Assembly (NCBI GenBank): GCA_013821605.1
Contig: JACDGP010000023.1
Coordinates: forward strand, 1-53,389
Source of the DNA: Herpetosiphonaceae bacterium
GTDB taxonomy: Bacteria; Chloroflexota; Chloroflexia; Chloroflexales; Kallotenuaceae
Reading direction: 5' to 3'
DNA: 53,389 nt
Below, one piece after another: positions 41,920 to 50,882 of this stretch. The notes beneath the pieces are model-generated. The model searched no databases. It was not told the origin of the DNA and saw only the letters and a program-made list of their open reading frames with translations. The translations under genes were made by a program, and so were the position numbers. Within the stretch, counting starts at the first letter, position 1, and each line of letters begins with the position of its first letter.

Positions 41920-43332
41920 TCATCCGAGCATAACCGGAAGGAGAACGCCCAATCCAAGCGTAAAGAGCCATAACGCCGGCGCTGGAGTGCCAACGGGGCG
42001 ACGACGACGGGCTTCGCGTGCCGCGATACGTGGATCGAGGAGGAGCCAGGCGGTATGACGGCGCTCCAGCAGCAGGAAGGCAGTGGCAGTTGCGGCACCG
42101 TAGATCAGATGGCCGATCAGCGACGGTAGCGCGGCACCGGCGGCTGCGGTCGTCCAGGTAAAGGTGCCGCCGAGTAAGATCGGTAGCAGCGTCAAGCGGC
42201 CGACGAACCACCAGACTAAACCATACACTAGACCCCAGGCAATTCCGGAGCCGACGTTCGGTGCCTCGTAGCGGAAGAGCACGCCATAGCTCATGCCGAT
42301 CACTGCACCGATGACCAGATGCACCAGGAAGCCGGTTGCTGCCGACGTCCCGCCCATCAGGTGGGCAATCTGGGGCAGCGTGCCGGTCGCGGCCATCACC
42401 AGGCTGAACAAGAGGCTACCACCCACACTGGCAGCAGCACCCCATCCCAGGGAACGTACCGTCGTCGTACCGGGTCCCTCTACCTCACGGTTGATCGGAT
42501 CCGACTCCACAAAGAAGCCGATCCACAACCGATCCACTGCGGCGTAGATCAACCCAACGATCAACCCGTAGATAATATGTCCGACCAATGAGCCAAACAG
42601 TGCGCCACCCCGCTCGTAGGACCAGTCGAGCGCGCGACCCTGAAAGAGCGGCAGCAGCGTGAGCGGCCCCAGGAACCACCAGAACAAACCATAGGCCATG
42701 CCCCAAACTAGGCTAGAACCGAGGCCGCGCAAATCCCGCTGAAAGAGGAAGCCGAAGCTGATACCGATCACGATGGCAATGGCATAATGCAGCGCCATGC
42801 CGACAGCGCGCGAGGTTGAGCCGACCAAACCCGCGATGATCAGAAAGAAGTTGATTTGTTCCATCCACTTGCCAAAGGCCCAGCCACCAACAATCCCGGC
42901 GAGGCCGCCGACGACCAGTGCACGCGGCAGGCTGAAAGGATTCTGCGAATTGGTCGTGCCCTGCCGCATGGATGCATGCATACCGAGGGCTAGGCCGAGG
43001 GGTAAGCCAAAGCACAGTACGTACCCAATCAGTTCGGGAAAATGACTCCTTGCTGTATCAAGCATGCCCATAGCATGAACACTTGTTAGTAGTGGGAATA
43101 ATCCTGCCGGACCGGCCAGCCACAGCAGGAAGGCATAGCCCAGACTCCACAGCAGGCCAGCACCCGGACTTACCGCCCGCGACGCGCCGAGCAACGCGAA
43201 GACCAGGCCATACAGGCTCCCAAGGAGGACGCCAGAGCTGAACGAGCCCAACCCTAATGCGAGGTAGACTATGCCCCCCAGGCAACCGGCACCGCCGCCT
43301 ACCAGGAGTTCGGTGGTACGTGTTGAAGACAT
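41920..43332 (-). CDS. Polytopic membrane protein with three tandem repeats
   Basis: A 470-residue hydrophobic protein with three copies of a domain of roughly 95-100 residues: G-x3-G-x-x-(Y/F)-G-x-x-(F), then [33 protein letters not shown] or [21 protein letters not shown], and a (S)LIGH(L/I)IYG block. Copies lie at about residues 30-115, 175-260 and 335-420. The function is unknown. Related single domains form the N-terminus of the adjacent NADH dehydrogenase. The start ATG 43332 with GGAGTGCGCC precedes the stop of the next gene by 12 bases, so both are in one operon. Confidence 0.7.
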   Translation of the reverse strand: MSSTRTTELLVGGGAGCLGGIVYLALGLGSFSSGVLLGSLYGLVFALLGASRAVSPGAGLLWSLGYAFLLWLAGPAGLFPLLTSVHAMGMLDTARSHFPELIGYVLCFGLPLGLALGMHASMRQGTTNSQNPFSLPRALVVGGLAGIVGGWAFGKWMEQINFFLIIAGLVGSTSRAVGMALHYAIAIVIGISFGFLFQRDLRGLGSSLVWGMAYGLFWWFLGPLTLLPLFQGRALDWSYERGGALFGSLVGHIIYGLIVGLIYAAVDRLWIGFFVESDPINREVEGPGTTTVRSLGWGAAASVGGSLLFSLVMAATGTLPQIAHLMGGTSAATGFLVHLVIGAVIGMSYGVLFRYEAPNVGSGIAWGLVYGLVWWFVGRLTLLPILLGGTFTWTTAAAGAALPSLIGHLIYGAATATAFLLLERRHTAWLLLDPRIAAREARRRRPVGTPAPALWLFTLGLGVLLPVMLG

Positions 43333-43343
43333 GGCGCACTCCT

Positions 43344-45092
43344 TCAAGAAGCAGGCGGTGTACTGGCGTGGGGATCCACTACCACGCGGACCCGCGCATC
43401 ACCGACATCAATCGTCTGGACAATATCGCGGGGAAAGAACAACTCAATCAGCCAGTCGACGAGCACACGCACTTTGCGCTCCAGACCCGGCAATTTACTA
43501 AGGTAGATAGCCCGCCACATCAGCCACGCCAGCAGCCCGGAGAAACGCAGTGACCGGCCGTGGACGAACGGCACGTTCAGTTCGGCACACGCAGTGTGGT
43601 GACCGACGACACAGAGCACGCCCAACGCGGCGAAGTGGAATGGCTTCAGGGGCCGGCCCTGGAGCGTGGCCCGGATGTTATAGGCGACCGTTGCCGCTTC
43701 CCGTAACGCAAACTGCGCCGTCGGCGGGCATGCTGTGCCGAGCTTCGCATCCGTCACCGCCGCGCAGTCCCCGAGTGCCCACACGCCGGCATGACCCGGG
43801 ACTGCAAGCGTGTGATCCACGCGCATGCCGCCCCGTGCATCACGTTCTACAGGTAGGGCTTGGATGAGTGGGCTGGGCATAGTCCCGGCCGTCCAGACCA
43901 GCGTCTCGGTGAGGATCTCTTCGGCCGGCTTCAAAACTACCACCCCACGTCGCGCTCCCGCAACGCGCGTGTTCAGCTTGAAGGTAACGCCTCGTGCGGC
44001 CATGCGCTCCCGCGCATAGGTGGCCAGCGGAAGACTCAATTCTGGTAGGATCCGGTCGCGTGAGTGGACCAGGATGATCTGCAGTTCCTCCGGCGGAATG
44101 TGCGGGTAATAGGCGAGCATGCCACGCGCAAAATCGTTGAGGCCGCCCGCAAGCTCCGCACCGGCAAAGCCGCCACCTGCCACGACGAAGCGCAACAGCG
44201 ACCGGCGGATAGCTGGCTCAGGCTCCTGATCGGCCCGATCAAACATATCGATCACATGGTTGCGAATACGGATCGCATCGGCCAGCGACTTGAAGTCGAA
44301 TGCTTCCTCCTGTACCTGTGTGAGTCCCAGGTAGTTGGAAACCGAGCCCAACGCGAGCACGAGGTGGTCGAAGCGCAGTTCGCGCCCGCCAGGAGCGTAA
44401 TCGTCTGGAGCGATCACAATGCGCCGTTGCTCCAGGTCAATCGCTGCGACGCTGCCGCGCACGACCGTCGTCCGGTGCAGTGTGGTGCGCAGGGGGCTGC
44501 TGATATGGGTCGGCTCGAGACTGCTCGCCGCGACCTCCGCCAGCATCGGTGTGAAGAGCAGGGCATTCGTATCGCTCACCAGGGTGAACGTGACCGACGG
44601 ATCCGCCCCAAATTCGTGTTCTAGCCGAGCGGCCGTGGTCACCCCCGCGAAACCACCACCCAGGATCACGATCTGCGTGGCAATCACCGGTCGTACCGGT
44701 GTTGCCACGAGATCTGGGCCCAGCCAACGTAGAGCAACATCGCTCAACGCCTGGAAGATCAGCCCAAGGCCCGCGCCGTAGAGCACCCAGCCCACCAGCA
44801 TGGGAAACAGCGCACGCATCCCAGTGCCGGTCCACTGCGGGACTTCTCCTACGAAGAGCGGGAGCATGATGACGCTGATCAGGCCCCATAGCGGCACACC
44901 GAGGGCTGCGGCAGTCAGCACACTATCAAGGTATGCGTGCGGCACCGAATGAAAGGCTAGCGCGTAGCCAACGCCGAGCAGCATACCGAGCAGTAACCCG
45001 AGGCCCCAGTGGTTGAGCGTGGCGGCCAACAAGGCACCGCTCGCCAGACCCGCCACCAGTCCAAGCACTCCGCAGCGGAAATACCTGTTCAC
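43344..45092 (-). CDS. Type II NADH dehydrogenase-like flavoprotein with membrane N-terminus
   Basis: This 582-residue protein has two parts. Residues 1-125 are about four hydrophobic helices matching the repeat of the neighbouring gene ([15 protein letters not shown]..., [18 protein letters not shown]). Residues 135-565 are an NDH-2-like oxidoreductase: [14 protein letters not shown] (FAD Rossmann motif), [56 protein letters not shown] (NAD Rossmann) and [14 protein letters not shown]-2 enzymes oxidise NADH and reduce quinone without pumping protons; usual length is about 400-430. The C-terminal [37 protein letters not shown] is the membrane-associating tail. The GTG start has AAAGG upstream. 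Confidence 0.85.
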   Translation of the reverse strand: MNRYFRCGVLGLVAGLASGALLAATLNHWGLGLLLGMLLGVGYALAFHSVPHAYLDSVLTAAALGVPLWGLISVIMLPLFVGEVPQWTGTGMRALFPMLVGWVLYGAGLGLIFQALSDVALRWLGPDLVATPVRPVIATQIVILGGGFAGVTTAARLEHEFGADPSVTFTLVSDTNALLFTPMLAEVAASSLEPTHISSPLRTTLHRTTVVRGSVAAIDLEQRRIVIAPDDYAPGGRELRFDHLVLALGSVSNYLGLTQVQEEAFDFKSLADAIRIRNHVIDMFDRADQEPEPAIRRSLLRFVVAGGGFAGAELAGGLNDFARGMLAYYPHIPPEELQIILVHSRDRILPELSLPLATYARERMAARGVTFKLNTRVAGARRGVVVLKPAEEILTETLVWTAGTMPSPLIQALPVERDARGGMRVDHTLAVPGHAGVWALGDCAAVTDAKLGTACPPTAQFALREAATVAYNIRATLQGRPLKPFHFAALGVLCVVGHHTACAELNVPFVHGRSLRFSGLLAWLMWRAIYLSKLPGLERKVRVLVDWLIELFFPRDIVQTIDVGDARVRVVVDPHASTPPAS

Positions 45093-45124
45093 GCATCACA
45101 CCTTTCGCTCGACACTTCGTCTGT

Positions 45125-45180
45125 ATGCTAGCGACGAACTGTTGCACACGAGTTACGGAACTCTGAACACTTTCTTACGC
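45125..45180 (-). promoter_or_regulatory. Shared promoter box, copy 1 (NADH dehydrogenase operon)
   Basis: GTTACGG-N4-CTGAACA-N4-CTTACGC (45152-45180 on the plus strand) is followed on the minus strand, 21 bp downstream, by TAGCAT (45125-45130). The predicted transcript has a leader of about 26 bases before the GTG at 45092. It matches copies 2 and 3 with identical spacing. Confidence 0.65.
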
Positions 45181-45308
45181 ACTATGCTTGGCGGCACCAC
45201 AGGAGTTGCACGCGAGTAGAGCGAGCGTTGGGACGTGACTGGTGGCACCGGGAGTGTCGGCACTGCTGGCGCTCACTCTAGCAGCAGGAGCAGGAATAAC
45301 CAAAGAGA

Positions 45309-46178
45309 TCAATAATGATAGTCCCCTTCAGTAATCGTCCCACGCTCATCATAGAAGCCTGCCTGATCAACCGCCGCGTCCAGTGCACGATACCCTTCGA
45401 CGCGACCCTCCTGCCACGCCGTAACGCCTTCGAGTTCCATTAATGGCCTGACGTCCGGATCAGCGAACGACATGCCGAGCAGTAGATCATGGAAGCGCTG
45501 GACCAAGTCGGATGGAACGCCGGGTCCGACGGTGAAGTTACAGTGATCGTAGGGCCCAGTTTCGCCGATTACACGTGTCGAGCCGGGGGTCAAGGTGCGA
45601 TCCTGCACAAACGCATCATAATTGCCGCGAATAAGGCAGGCAGCATCTGCGGTGCCCTGCATTAACGCCTGTGCACTCGCTCGCTCGCCGCCAATATGAT
45701 CGCCGTGCTTGCCTGCCAGTACATCATGGCGTTGCACGGTAAAGTCAACCCCCGGCTCAAGTCCTTCCTGCTGCAGATACGCGAGCGGTAGCAAGCTCGC
45801 TTGAGGTGAGTCAATCGCGCCAACTGCGATAACCTTGCCCTTGAGATCGGTGATCGTGGTGATCAGGGCGTTAGACCGCACGACGACCACCGAACGGAGG
45901 TCGCAATCCGTATCACGCATCGCAATCGCCTGCACCTGCTGCCCGGCAGCGCGAGCCATGCGCTCTGCCCGGATCCATGCTAAGGGCGAGTTCCAGGCGA
46001 CGTGGCAATAGCCCGCCAGCAGTGCCTCGACCTGTCGTTCGTAATTCGAAAAGAGGATATAGTCGAACGGTAGGCCCCGGCTGATGAAGTAGGCTTTGAA
46101 GCCTTCCCAAATCGTAACGACCTTGGGATCGTACGCAACCGCCCCGAGCACAAGTGTCTCTGCTTGATCCAACGCCAT
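45309..46178 (-). CDS. PhnD-like substrate-binding protein without signal peptide
   Basis: The 289-residue product has the phosphate/phosphite/phosphonate-binding (PhnD, PBP type 2) pattern: FKAYFISRGLPFDYILFSNYERQVEALLAGYCHVAWNSPLAWIRAE, SVVVVRSNALITTITDLKGKVIAVGAIDSPQASLLPLAYLQQEGLEPGVDFTV, and HDVLAGKHGDHIGGERASAQALMQGTADAACLIRGNYDAF. It starts MALDQAETLVLG, with no signal peptide or lipobox. A cytoplasmic role as ligand sensor or carrier is therefore likely, unless secreted by another path. The next upstream gene encodes an acyl-CoA dehydrogenase-like flavoprotein, from which it is separated by a strong hairpin. Confidence 0.78.
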   Translation of the reverse strand: MALDQAETLVLGAVAYDPKVVTIWEGFKAYFISRGLPFDYILFSNYERQVEALLAGYCHVAWNSPLAWIRAERMARAAGQQVQAIAMRDTDCDLRSVVVVRSNALITTITDLKGKVIAVGAIDSPQASLLPLAYLQQEGLEPGVDFTVQRHDVLAGKHGDHIGGERASAQALMQGTADAACLIRGNYDAFVQDRTLTPGSTRVIGETGPYDHCNFTVGPGVPSDLVQRFHDLLLGMSFADPDVRPLMELEGVTAWQEGRVEGYRALDAAVDQAGFYDERGTITEGDYHY

Positions 46179-46227
46179 AGCTGTCTGCTCCTACACTATG
46201 CCAAAAAACTCTCTGGAACTACCCCGC

Positions 46228-46261
46228 GCTAACGGGCACGTTGTAAAACGTGCCCGTTAGC
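46228..46261. other. Perfect 15-bp hairpin with GTAA tetraloop
   Basis: GCTAACGGGCACGTT and AACGTGCCCGTTAGC are separated by GTAA (46243-46246), a GNRA-type loop on the plus strand (TTAC on the minus strand). The stem is perfect over 15 bp. No T-run follows on either strand, so it is not an intrinsic terminator. It lies between the acyl-CoA dehydrogenase and PhnD-like genes and may be a processing site or an mRNA-stability element setting unequal expression. Confidence 0.6.
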
Positions 46262-46295
46262 AAACATCAATACTTTGAAAAACCGCTAGGACGGC

Positions 46296-47432
46296 CTAGC
46301 CAAAAAGCGGCAGCCCACAGATCGCCTTGCCAATGAAGTCGTAGAGTACATCCGTGGTCGGTGCCATCACGGTAGCTGCACGCGCATCACGGAAATGCCG
46401 TTCAACACCAACTTCCTTGCGGAATGCAGCACCGCCGCAGACGCGCATGGCGAGATCGGTCACCTCAGTAGCTGCTTCGCCAGCGGCAGCTTTGACCTCA
46501 AGCACCCGCAACATCGTATCGGCGCGACCACTTTCTACCGCCGCGATGGTGTCGAGGAGCAGGGCCCGCGCCATATCTGTTTTGATCCGCATACGTGCCA
46601 AATAGGCCCGGACGGTCGGCAGATCGGCAAGCGACTGGTTGAGATGCTGCAACGGGGTATCGGCAACGTGGGCCGCCGCTTTCGTCGTCGCAGCGTCCAT
46701 CGTCCCAATCGAAAAAGCAGCATTCATCAGCTGGAAATAGGGCAGGACAACGCCCATCATTACGTCGAAGCCACCACCATCGGCTCCCAGCATAGCGGCA
46801 CGCTCGACAGTCGCGCCCTCGGCCGTGACCGGACTTGAGGCGTTGCCACGGAGGCCGAGGCCGTTAAAAGGGGCAGCAATGCGCAAGCCGGGCGCGCCGA
46901 CCGGCACCAACCAGAGCGCACTTGCACCTTCCGTAGCCAACGGCTTGCTCGACCACACATAGCTACTCACCTCGCCGGCACCGGTTACCCAACTCTTGCG
47001 CGCATCAAGTTCGACGTGGCCGTTGGAAGCAGTCGCTGTGCTGACCGGTGCCCAAAAATGACTACGTGACCCCATTTCCGAGAAGGCCAGCGTCGTCAGG
47101 TGTCGACCGCCGGCAATAGCCTGGCGGACGTCGGCCGGTCCGTATGCTTCAATCACGGCTGTACCCGCGTAGTGCATGCAGGTCACCATCGCCGTGGATG
47201 CACATGCTTGCGCCAGCCGCTCGACCACGAGGGCAGCCGCGCGATGTGCCTGCCCCTGCCCGCCTACATCGGACGAACTGACCAGCCCAAGCAAGCCTGC
47301 CTTGCCAAGTGCGTCGATGGCCGCGCGCGGGAACGTTCCGGTCTGATCAATTTCCACAGCAGCGGGAGTGACCACTTCGTTGATCACACGATCGAGGATG
47401 TCTAGATAGGACGGCGTTTGCGAATCTGGCAT
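46296..47432 (-). CDS. Acyl-CoA dehydrogenase-family flavoprotein
   Basis: The 378-residue protein has an N-terminal helical domain (VINEVVTPAAVEIDQTGTFPRAAIDALGKAGLLGLVSSSDVGGQGQ), a middle region (TLAFSEMGSRSHFWAPVSTA..., KSWVTGAGEVSSYVWSS) and a C-terminal helical domain (VEVKAAAGEAATEVTDLAMRVCGGAAFRKEVGVERHFRDARAATVMAPTTDVLYDFIGK). The catalytic Glu of mid-chain enzymes is not evident; the family also includes SfnB/DszC-type monooxygenases. Two start options exist: ATG 47432, or TTG 47441 preceded by AAGGAG at ideal spacing. It is downstream of promoter box copy 3 and upstream of the PhnD-like gene. Confidence 0.82.
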   Translation of the reverse strand: MPDSQTPSYLDILDRVINEVVTPAAVEIDQTGTFPRAAIDALGKAGLLGLVSSSDVGGQGQAHRAAALVVERLAQACASTAMVTCMHYAGTAVIEAYGPADVRQAIAGGRHLTTLAFSEMGSRSHFWAPVSTATASNGHVELDARKSWVTGAGEVSSYVWSSKPLATEGASALWLVPVGAPGLRIAAPFNGLGLRGNASSPVTAEGATVERAAMLGADGGGFDVMMGVVLPYFQLMNAAFSIGTMDAATTKAAAHVADTPLQHLNQSLADLPTVRAYLARMRIKTDMARALLLDTIAAVESGRADTMLRVLEVKAAAGEAATEVTDLAMRVCGGAAFRKEVGVERHFRDARAATVMAPTTDVLYDFIGKAICGLPLFG

Positions 47433-47513
47433 GGTAGACAAGAGCAACTCCTTTTGCAGCGAGCGTTGCCCACACATCACCGAACAGCGACGCAGAGGCC
47501 GTTCACGCCCGCA

Positions 47514-47569
47514 CTGATACCGTCAGATTGCCATGTACAGGTTACCGAACTATTGTCAAAATCTTACGC
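47514..47569 (-). promoter_or_regulatory. Shared promoter box, copy 3 (acyl-CoA dehydrogenase operon)
   Basis: GTTACCG-N4-ATTGTCA-N4-CTTACGC (47541-47569 on the plus strand) is followed on the minus strand, 21 bp downstream, by TATCAG (47514-47519). It is the most diverged of the three copies but keeps the 11-base period and the distance to the -10-like element. Apart from this, 47442-47870 contains only a short CCCC-GAGCAAC-GGGG hairpin (47790-47804). Confidence 0.55.
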
Positions 47570-47870
47570 GTTGATTACGGCCGGCATTGCAGGTAGTGCG
47601 GAGGCCCCCTATCATTACGGTAACGGACACACAATTAAGTCACCAGTTCACTATGATGAGATTGCTAGCGTAGCATGACACCGGGACGTGGTCAACTGAT
47701 CGTTAGCATCATTCATCGTCCTGTCAAAAGGGAAGAGCGCTCTTTGGCAGCATCGGAGCAACTGACGTTGCAGCTAGGGTGCACGCAAGCCCCGAGCAAC
47801 GGGGATGACCAAGTTTCGGTGTAGGATAGTTATGCAAAAAAGAGTACTTCTTCCACGTGAAAGGATACCT

Positions 47871-48965
47871 ATGATCCAGGCCGTTGTGATGCCCGCGCCT
47901 GACCAACCGCTTGAGCTACGGCAGTTTGCAGTGCCAGAGCTTGAGCAGGGCAGCGTGTTGCTGCAAACCTTGGGCAGCGAGGTGTGCGGCACCGATGTTC
48001 ACCTATGGCATGGTCGCCTGGCGGGTGTGCCCTATCCCATTATTCCGGGTCATGTAAGCGTCGGCAGCGTAGCGGCCGTTGGTGGCCGGGTGACTGATAT
48101 TGACGGGCATCAGCTCGCGGCGGGCGATGTCGTGACCTTTCTGGATGTGTATGGCTCGTGCGGTCGTTGCTGGTATTGTACGGTCGCGCATGCGAGCACG
48201 CGCTGTCCGCACCGTCGGGTCTATGGCATCACCCTGAGCGCAGACGAAGGCTTGCTGGGGGGCTGGGGCGAACATATCTATCTGCGGCCCGGCGTCCATA
48301 TCATCACCCTGCCGCCAAACCTGCCCTGGGAAACGCTGCTGGCAGCCGGCTGCGGCTTGCCAACAGCTATCCATGCCATGGAACGGGCGGAGGTGGGTTT
48401 CGGCGATACCGTGGTCGTCCAGGGCAGCGGGCCGGTCGGCCTCAATGCCGCGATTTTGGCCCAACTGCGCGGTGCTGGCCAGGTGATCGTCATCGGCGGG
48501 CCGGAAGTGCGCCTCGCGATGGCAGAGCAACTGGGTGCCGATGCGATGATCCCGATTGATGGCACTGACGCAGCCGAGCGCATCGCCACCGTGCGGTCCT
48601 TAGCCGGGGGTCGTGGGGCGGATGTGACGATTGAGGCGACCGGCGTAGCCGTAGCGATCCCCGAGGGCATGCGACTGACGCGCGACGGTGGTCGCTATGT
48701 GGTGGTTGGGCAATACACCGATGCCGGCCCAGCGACCTTCAATCCCCACCTCGATCTCAACCAGAAGCATCTTGAGGTACGTGGCTGCTGGGGCAGCGAT
48801 GCCAGCCATGTCTACCGCGCCGTCCAACTATTAGCCCGCTACCACACGCGCTTCCCGTGGGACGCCTTCGTGAGCGGGCGCTATAGCTTGAGCAACGCCC
48901 AAGCAGCCCTCGAAGACGTCCAGGCGCAACGCGTCGTAAAGGCGCTCATTGTGCCACACTCGTAA
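47871..48965 (+). CDS. Zinc-binding alcohol dehydrogenase (MDR family)
   Basis: The 364-residue product has the MDR pattern: EVCGTDVHLWHGRLAG (catalytic zinc Cys), PIIPGHVSVGSVAAVGG, structural-zinc cysteines GSCGRCWYCTVAHASTRCPHRR, and GDTVVVQGSGPVGLNAAILAQLRGAGQVIVIGGP (Rossmann NAD(P)). It also resembles the alcohol dehydrogenases found with phosphonate catabolism genes (from memory, not certain). ATG 47871 is chosen because GAAAGGAT precedes it. The gene is divergent from the acyl-CoA dehydrogenase gene, 430 bases away. Confidence 0.88.
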   Translation: MIQAVVMPAPDQPLELRQFAVPELEQGSVLLQTLGSEVCGTDVHLWHGRLAGVPYPIIPGHVSVGSVAAVGGRVTDIDGHQLAAGDVVTFLDVYGSCGRCWYCTVAHASTRCPHRRVYGITLSADEGLLGGWGEHIYLRPGVHIITLPPNLPWETLLAAGCGLPTAIHAMERAEVGFGDTVVVQGSGPVGLNAAILAQLRGAGQVIVIGGPEVRLAMAEQLGADAMIPIDGTDAAERIATVRSLAGGRGADVTIEATGVAVAIPEGMRLTRDGGRYVVVGQYTDAGPATFNPHLDLNQKHLEVRGCWGSDASHVYRAVQLLARYHTRFPWDAFVSGRYSLSNAQAALEDVQAQRVVKALIVPHS

Positions 48966-49060
48966 ACCGCTGGACATCGCAGACCGAGGCTCAAGTGCGA
49001 GGGCCTTTAGGTACCGTGGCAGCTGCATTCAGTACTTGCCGCCCGGCTAGCCGAGATCGA

Positions 49061-49078
49061 TTGTGCTATACTACACAA
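49061..49078 (+). promoter_or_regulatory. Crp-type palindrome over the promoter of the Crp-family gene
   Basis: TTGTG-N8-CACAA is a perfect dyad that encloses TATACT (49067-49072), a good -10 element. The spacing is close to the TGTGA-N6-TCACA family site. It lies 35 bases before the ATG of the Crp-family gene, so autoregulation is plausible. Confidence 0.5.
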
Positions 49079-49112
49079 ACGTCACAGTAGTTGATAAGGG
49101 AAGGTACAGCGT

Positions 49113-49742
49113 ATGGCAGCAGAGCGACGCTGGGATGATCTTGAGCGGCGCGGCATGACCCGTCGCTTCGTCAAAGGCGGCATTATTTATGCGCCTGACG
49201 AAGCGGCGACCGAACTCTTTGTGATTCGTGAGGGCCAGGTCGCGTTAAATCTCTTGTCGCCTGAAGGCCGCACGCTGACGGTACGGGTCGTCAAGGCCGG
49301 CGATATCTTCGGCCATGCGGCCTTGTTGTCCGATGGAACCTTCGATACCTTCGCACAGGCGCTCGAACCAACCACGGTCGCAGCTGTGCGGCATGATACG
49401 CTGGAAGAGTTGATGAGCCAGCGTCCGGCCTTGGCGCTTGGATTGATGGAGGATCTAGGACGCCATTCCCAGCGGCTGTCGCAACGGCTGGAAAGTGTAG
49501 CCTTTAAATCGGTCCCGGCGCGTCTGGCTACTGTACTGCTTGAGCTTGCACAGTTTGGCGGTCGTGACGGCGTGACGACCGGACGCTGGACCCACCAAGA
49601 ACTGGCCGATATGATCAATGCCTACCGTGAAACGGTTACGAAAGTCCTCAACCAGTTCCGGACTGCTCAATTGATCGAAGTCAACCGCCAGGGTGTGACG
49701 CTCCTTAATATCGCGGGCTTGCGCGAATTAGCTCAGCACTAA
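49113..49742 (+). CDS. Crp/Fnr-family transcriptional regulator
   Basis: The 209-residue product has an N-terminal cyclic-nucleotide-binding-like domain (IIYAPDEAATELFVIREGQVALNLLSPEGRTLTVRVVKAGDIFGHAALLSDGTFDTFAQALEPTTVAAVRHDTLEELM) and a C-terminal Crp helix-turn-helix (GRWTHQELADMINAYRETVTKVLNQFRTAQLIEVNRQGVTLLNI). No Cys cluster for an FNR iron-sulfur cluster is present. The effector is unknown; the loop GDIFGHAAL suggests ligand binding as in Crp. AAGGGAAGG precedes ATG. Confidence 0.9.
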   Translation: MAAERRWDDLERRGMTRRFVKGGIIYAPDEAATELFVIREGQVALNLLSPEGRTLTVRVVKAGDIFGHAALLSDGTFDTFAQALEPTTVAAVRHDTLEELMSQRPALALGLMEDLGRHSQRLSQRLESVAFKSVPARLATVLLELAQFGGRDGVTTGRWTHQELADMINAYRETVTKVLNQFRTAQLIEVNRQGVTLLNIAGLRELAQH

Positions 49743-49766
49743 CCGGCTGCTGATCCCCAATATATC

Positions 49767-50882
49767 ATGCGGGTCTTGCTGCTTTCCAAAGCGATGGTGG
49801 TCGGAACCTACCAGCGCAAGGCTGAAGAATTAGCGGCGTTGCCGGGTGTCGAACTCACCGTCGCGGTCCCGCCGCAGTGGATTGAGCCCCGCGTCGGTAG
49901 TTTGCCCCTTGAACGACGACATCTCAACGGCTATCGCCTGGCGGTTCTACCGATGTGGCTCAACGGCCATTTTCATACACACTTCTACCCCGGGCTGCGA
50001 CGTCTGGTCGCAGCGGTCAAACCCGATATCTTCCACATCGACGAAGAGGCCTTTAACCTGGCGACCTTTCAAGCGATGCGGCTCGGGGTGGCTGGCGGGG
50101 CGCGCTGTTGTTTTTATAACTATGCCAATATCGCGCGCCGTTACCCGCCGCCGTTTGGGCTGTTTGAGCAGTATAACTTCCGCCATGCGGCGGCGGCGAT
50201 GGTGGCGAATCATGAGGCAGCCGAGATTATTCGTGCGCATGGCTATCATGGCCCGGTGCATATCGTGTGGCAGTTCGGCGTCGATCCGGAACTCTTTTAT
50301 CCCGACCCGGTGCAGGGCCTGGATACGGCACCAACACCATTCCGTATCGGTTATGTTGGACGGCTCGTGCCCGAAAAGGGCGTACTCGATCTGATCCAGG
50401 CGCTCCACCAACTACCGGCGCACGTCCAGTTAACCATCACCGGGCGCGGTGGACAGGAGACGGAGCTACGGGCCGAGGTTGAACGGCTGGGCTTGTGTGA
50501 GCGTGTCAGCCTGCAGCCGCAGCTACCCTCCGATCAAGTGGCGGCGGAGATGCGCAGACTACATGCGTTTGTGCTACCCTCGCGCACGACACCCCGCTGG
50601 AAAGAGCAGTTCGGCCGCGTGTTGATCGAGGCGATGGCCAGCGGCGTACCGCCGGTCGGCTCAGGCAGCGGTGAAATTCCGCATGTGATCGGCGACGCCG
50701 GGCTGGTGTTCCACGAAGGTGATGTTGATGATCTGGCGACTCAACTCCGCCGTTTGATCGAGCAACCCGCGCTGCGAGTAGCCCTAGCCCAGCGGGGACG
50801 CGAGCGGGCGCTGGCACAGTATACACAGCGTGCCGTCGCACAACACTGCTACACGATCTATCAGGAAATGTTGGCAGCATGA
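49767..50882 (+). CDS. GT4-family glycosyltransferase
   Basis: The 371-residue GT-B enzyme has the C-terminal retaining motif VLPSRTTPRWKEQFGRVLIEAMASGVPPVGSGSGEIPHVIGDAGLVFHEGD, with Glu-x7-Glu-type residues, and RIGYVGRLVPEKGVLDLIQALHQLPAHVQLTITGRGG before it. The N-terminal Rossmann domain (MRVLLLSKAMVVGTYQRKAEELAALPGVELTVAVPP) holds the acceptor. No ribosome-binding site is visible; with a 24-base gap to the Crp-family gene, coupling or a leaderless start is possible. The MFS transporter gene overlaps its stop by four bases. Confidence 0.9.
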   Translation: MRVLLLSKAMVVGTYQRKAEELAALPGVELTVAVPPQWIEPRVGSLPLERRHLNGYRLAVLPMWLNGHFHTHFYPGLRRLVAAVKPDIFHIDEEAFNLATFQAMRLGVAGGARCCFYNYANIARRYPPPFGLFEQYNFRHAAAAMVANHEAAEIIRAHGYHGPVHIVWQFGVDPELFYPDPVQGLDTAPTPFRIGYVGRLVPEKGVLDLIQALHQLPAHVQLTITGRGGQETELRAEVERLGLCERVSLQPQLPSDQVAAEMRRLHAFVLPSRTTPRWKEQFGRVLIEAMASGVPPVGSGSGEIPHVIGDAGLVFHEGDVDDLATQLRRLIEQPALRVALAQRGRERALAQYTQRAVAQHCYTIYQEMLAA

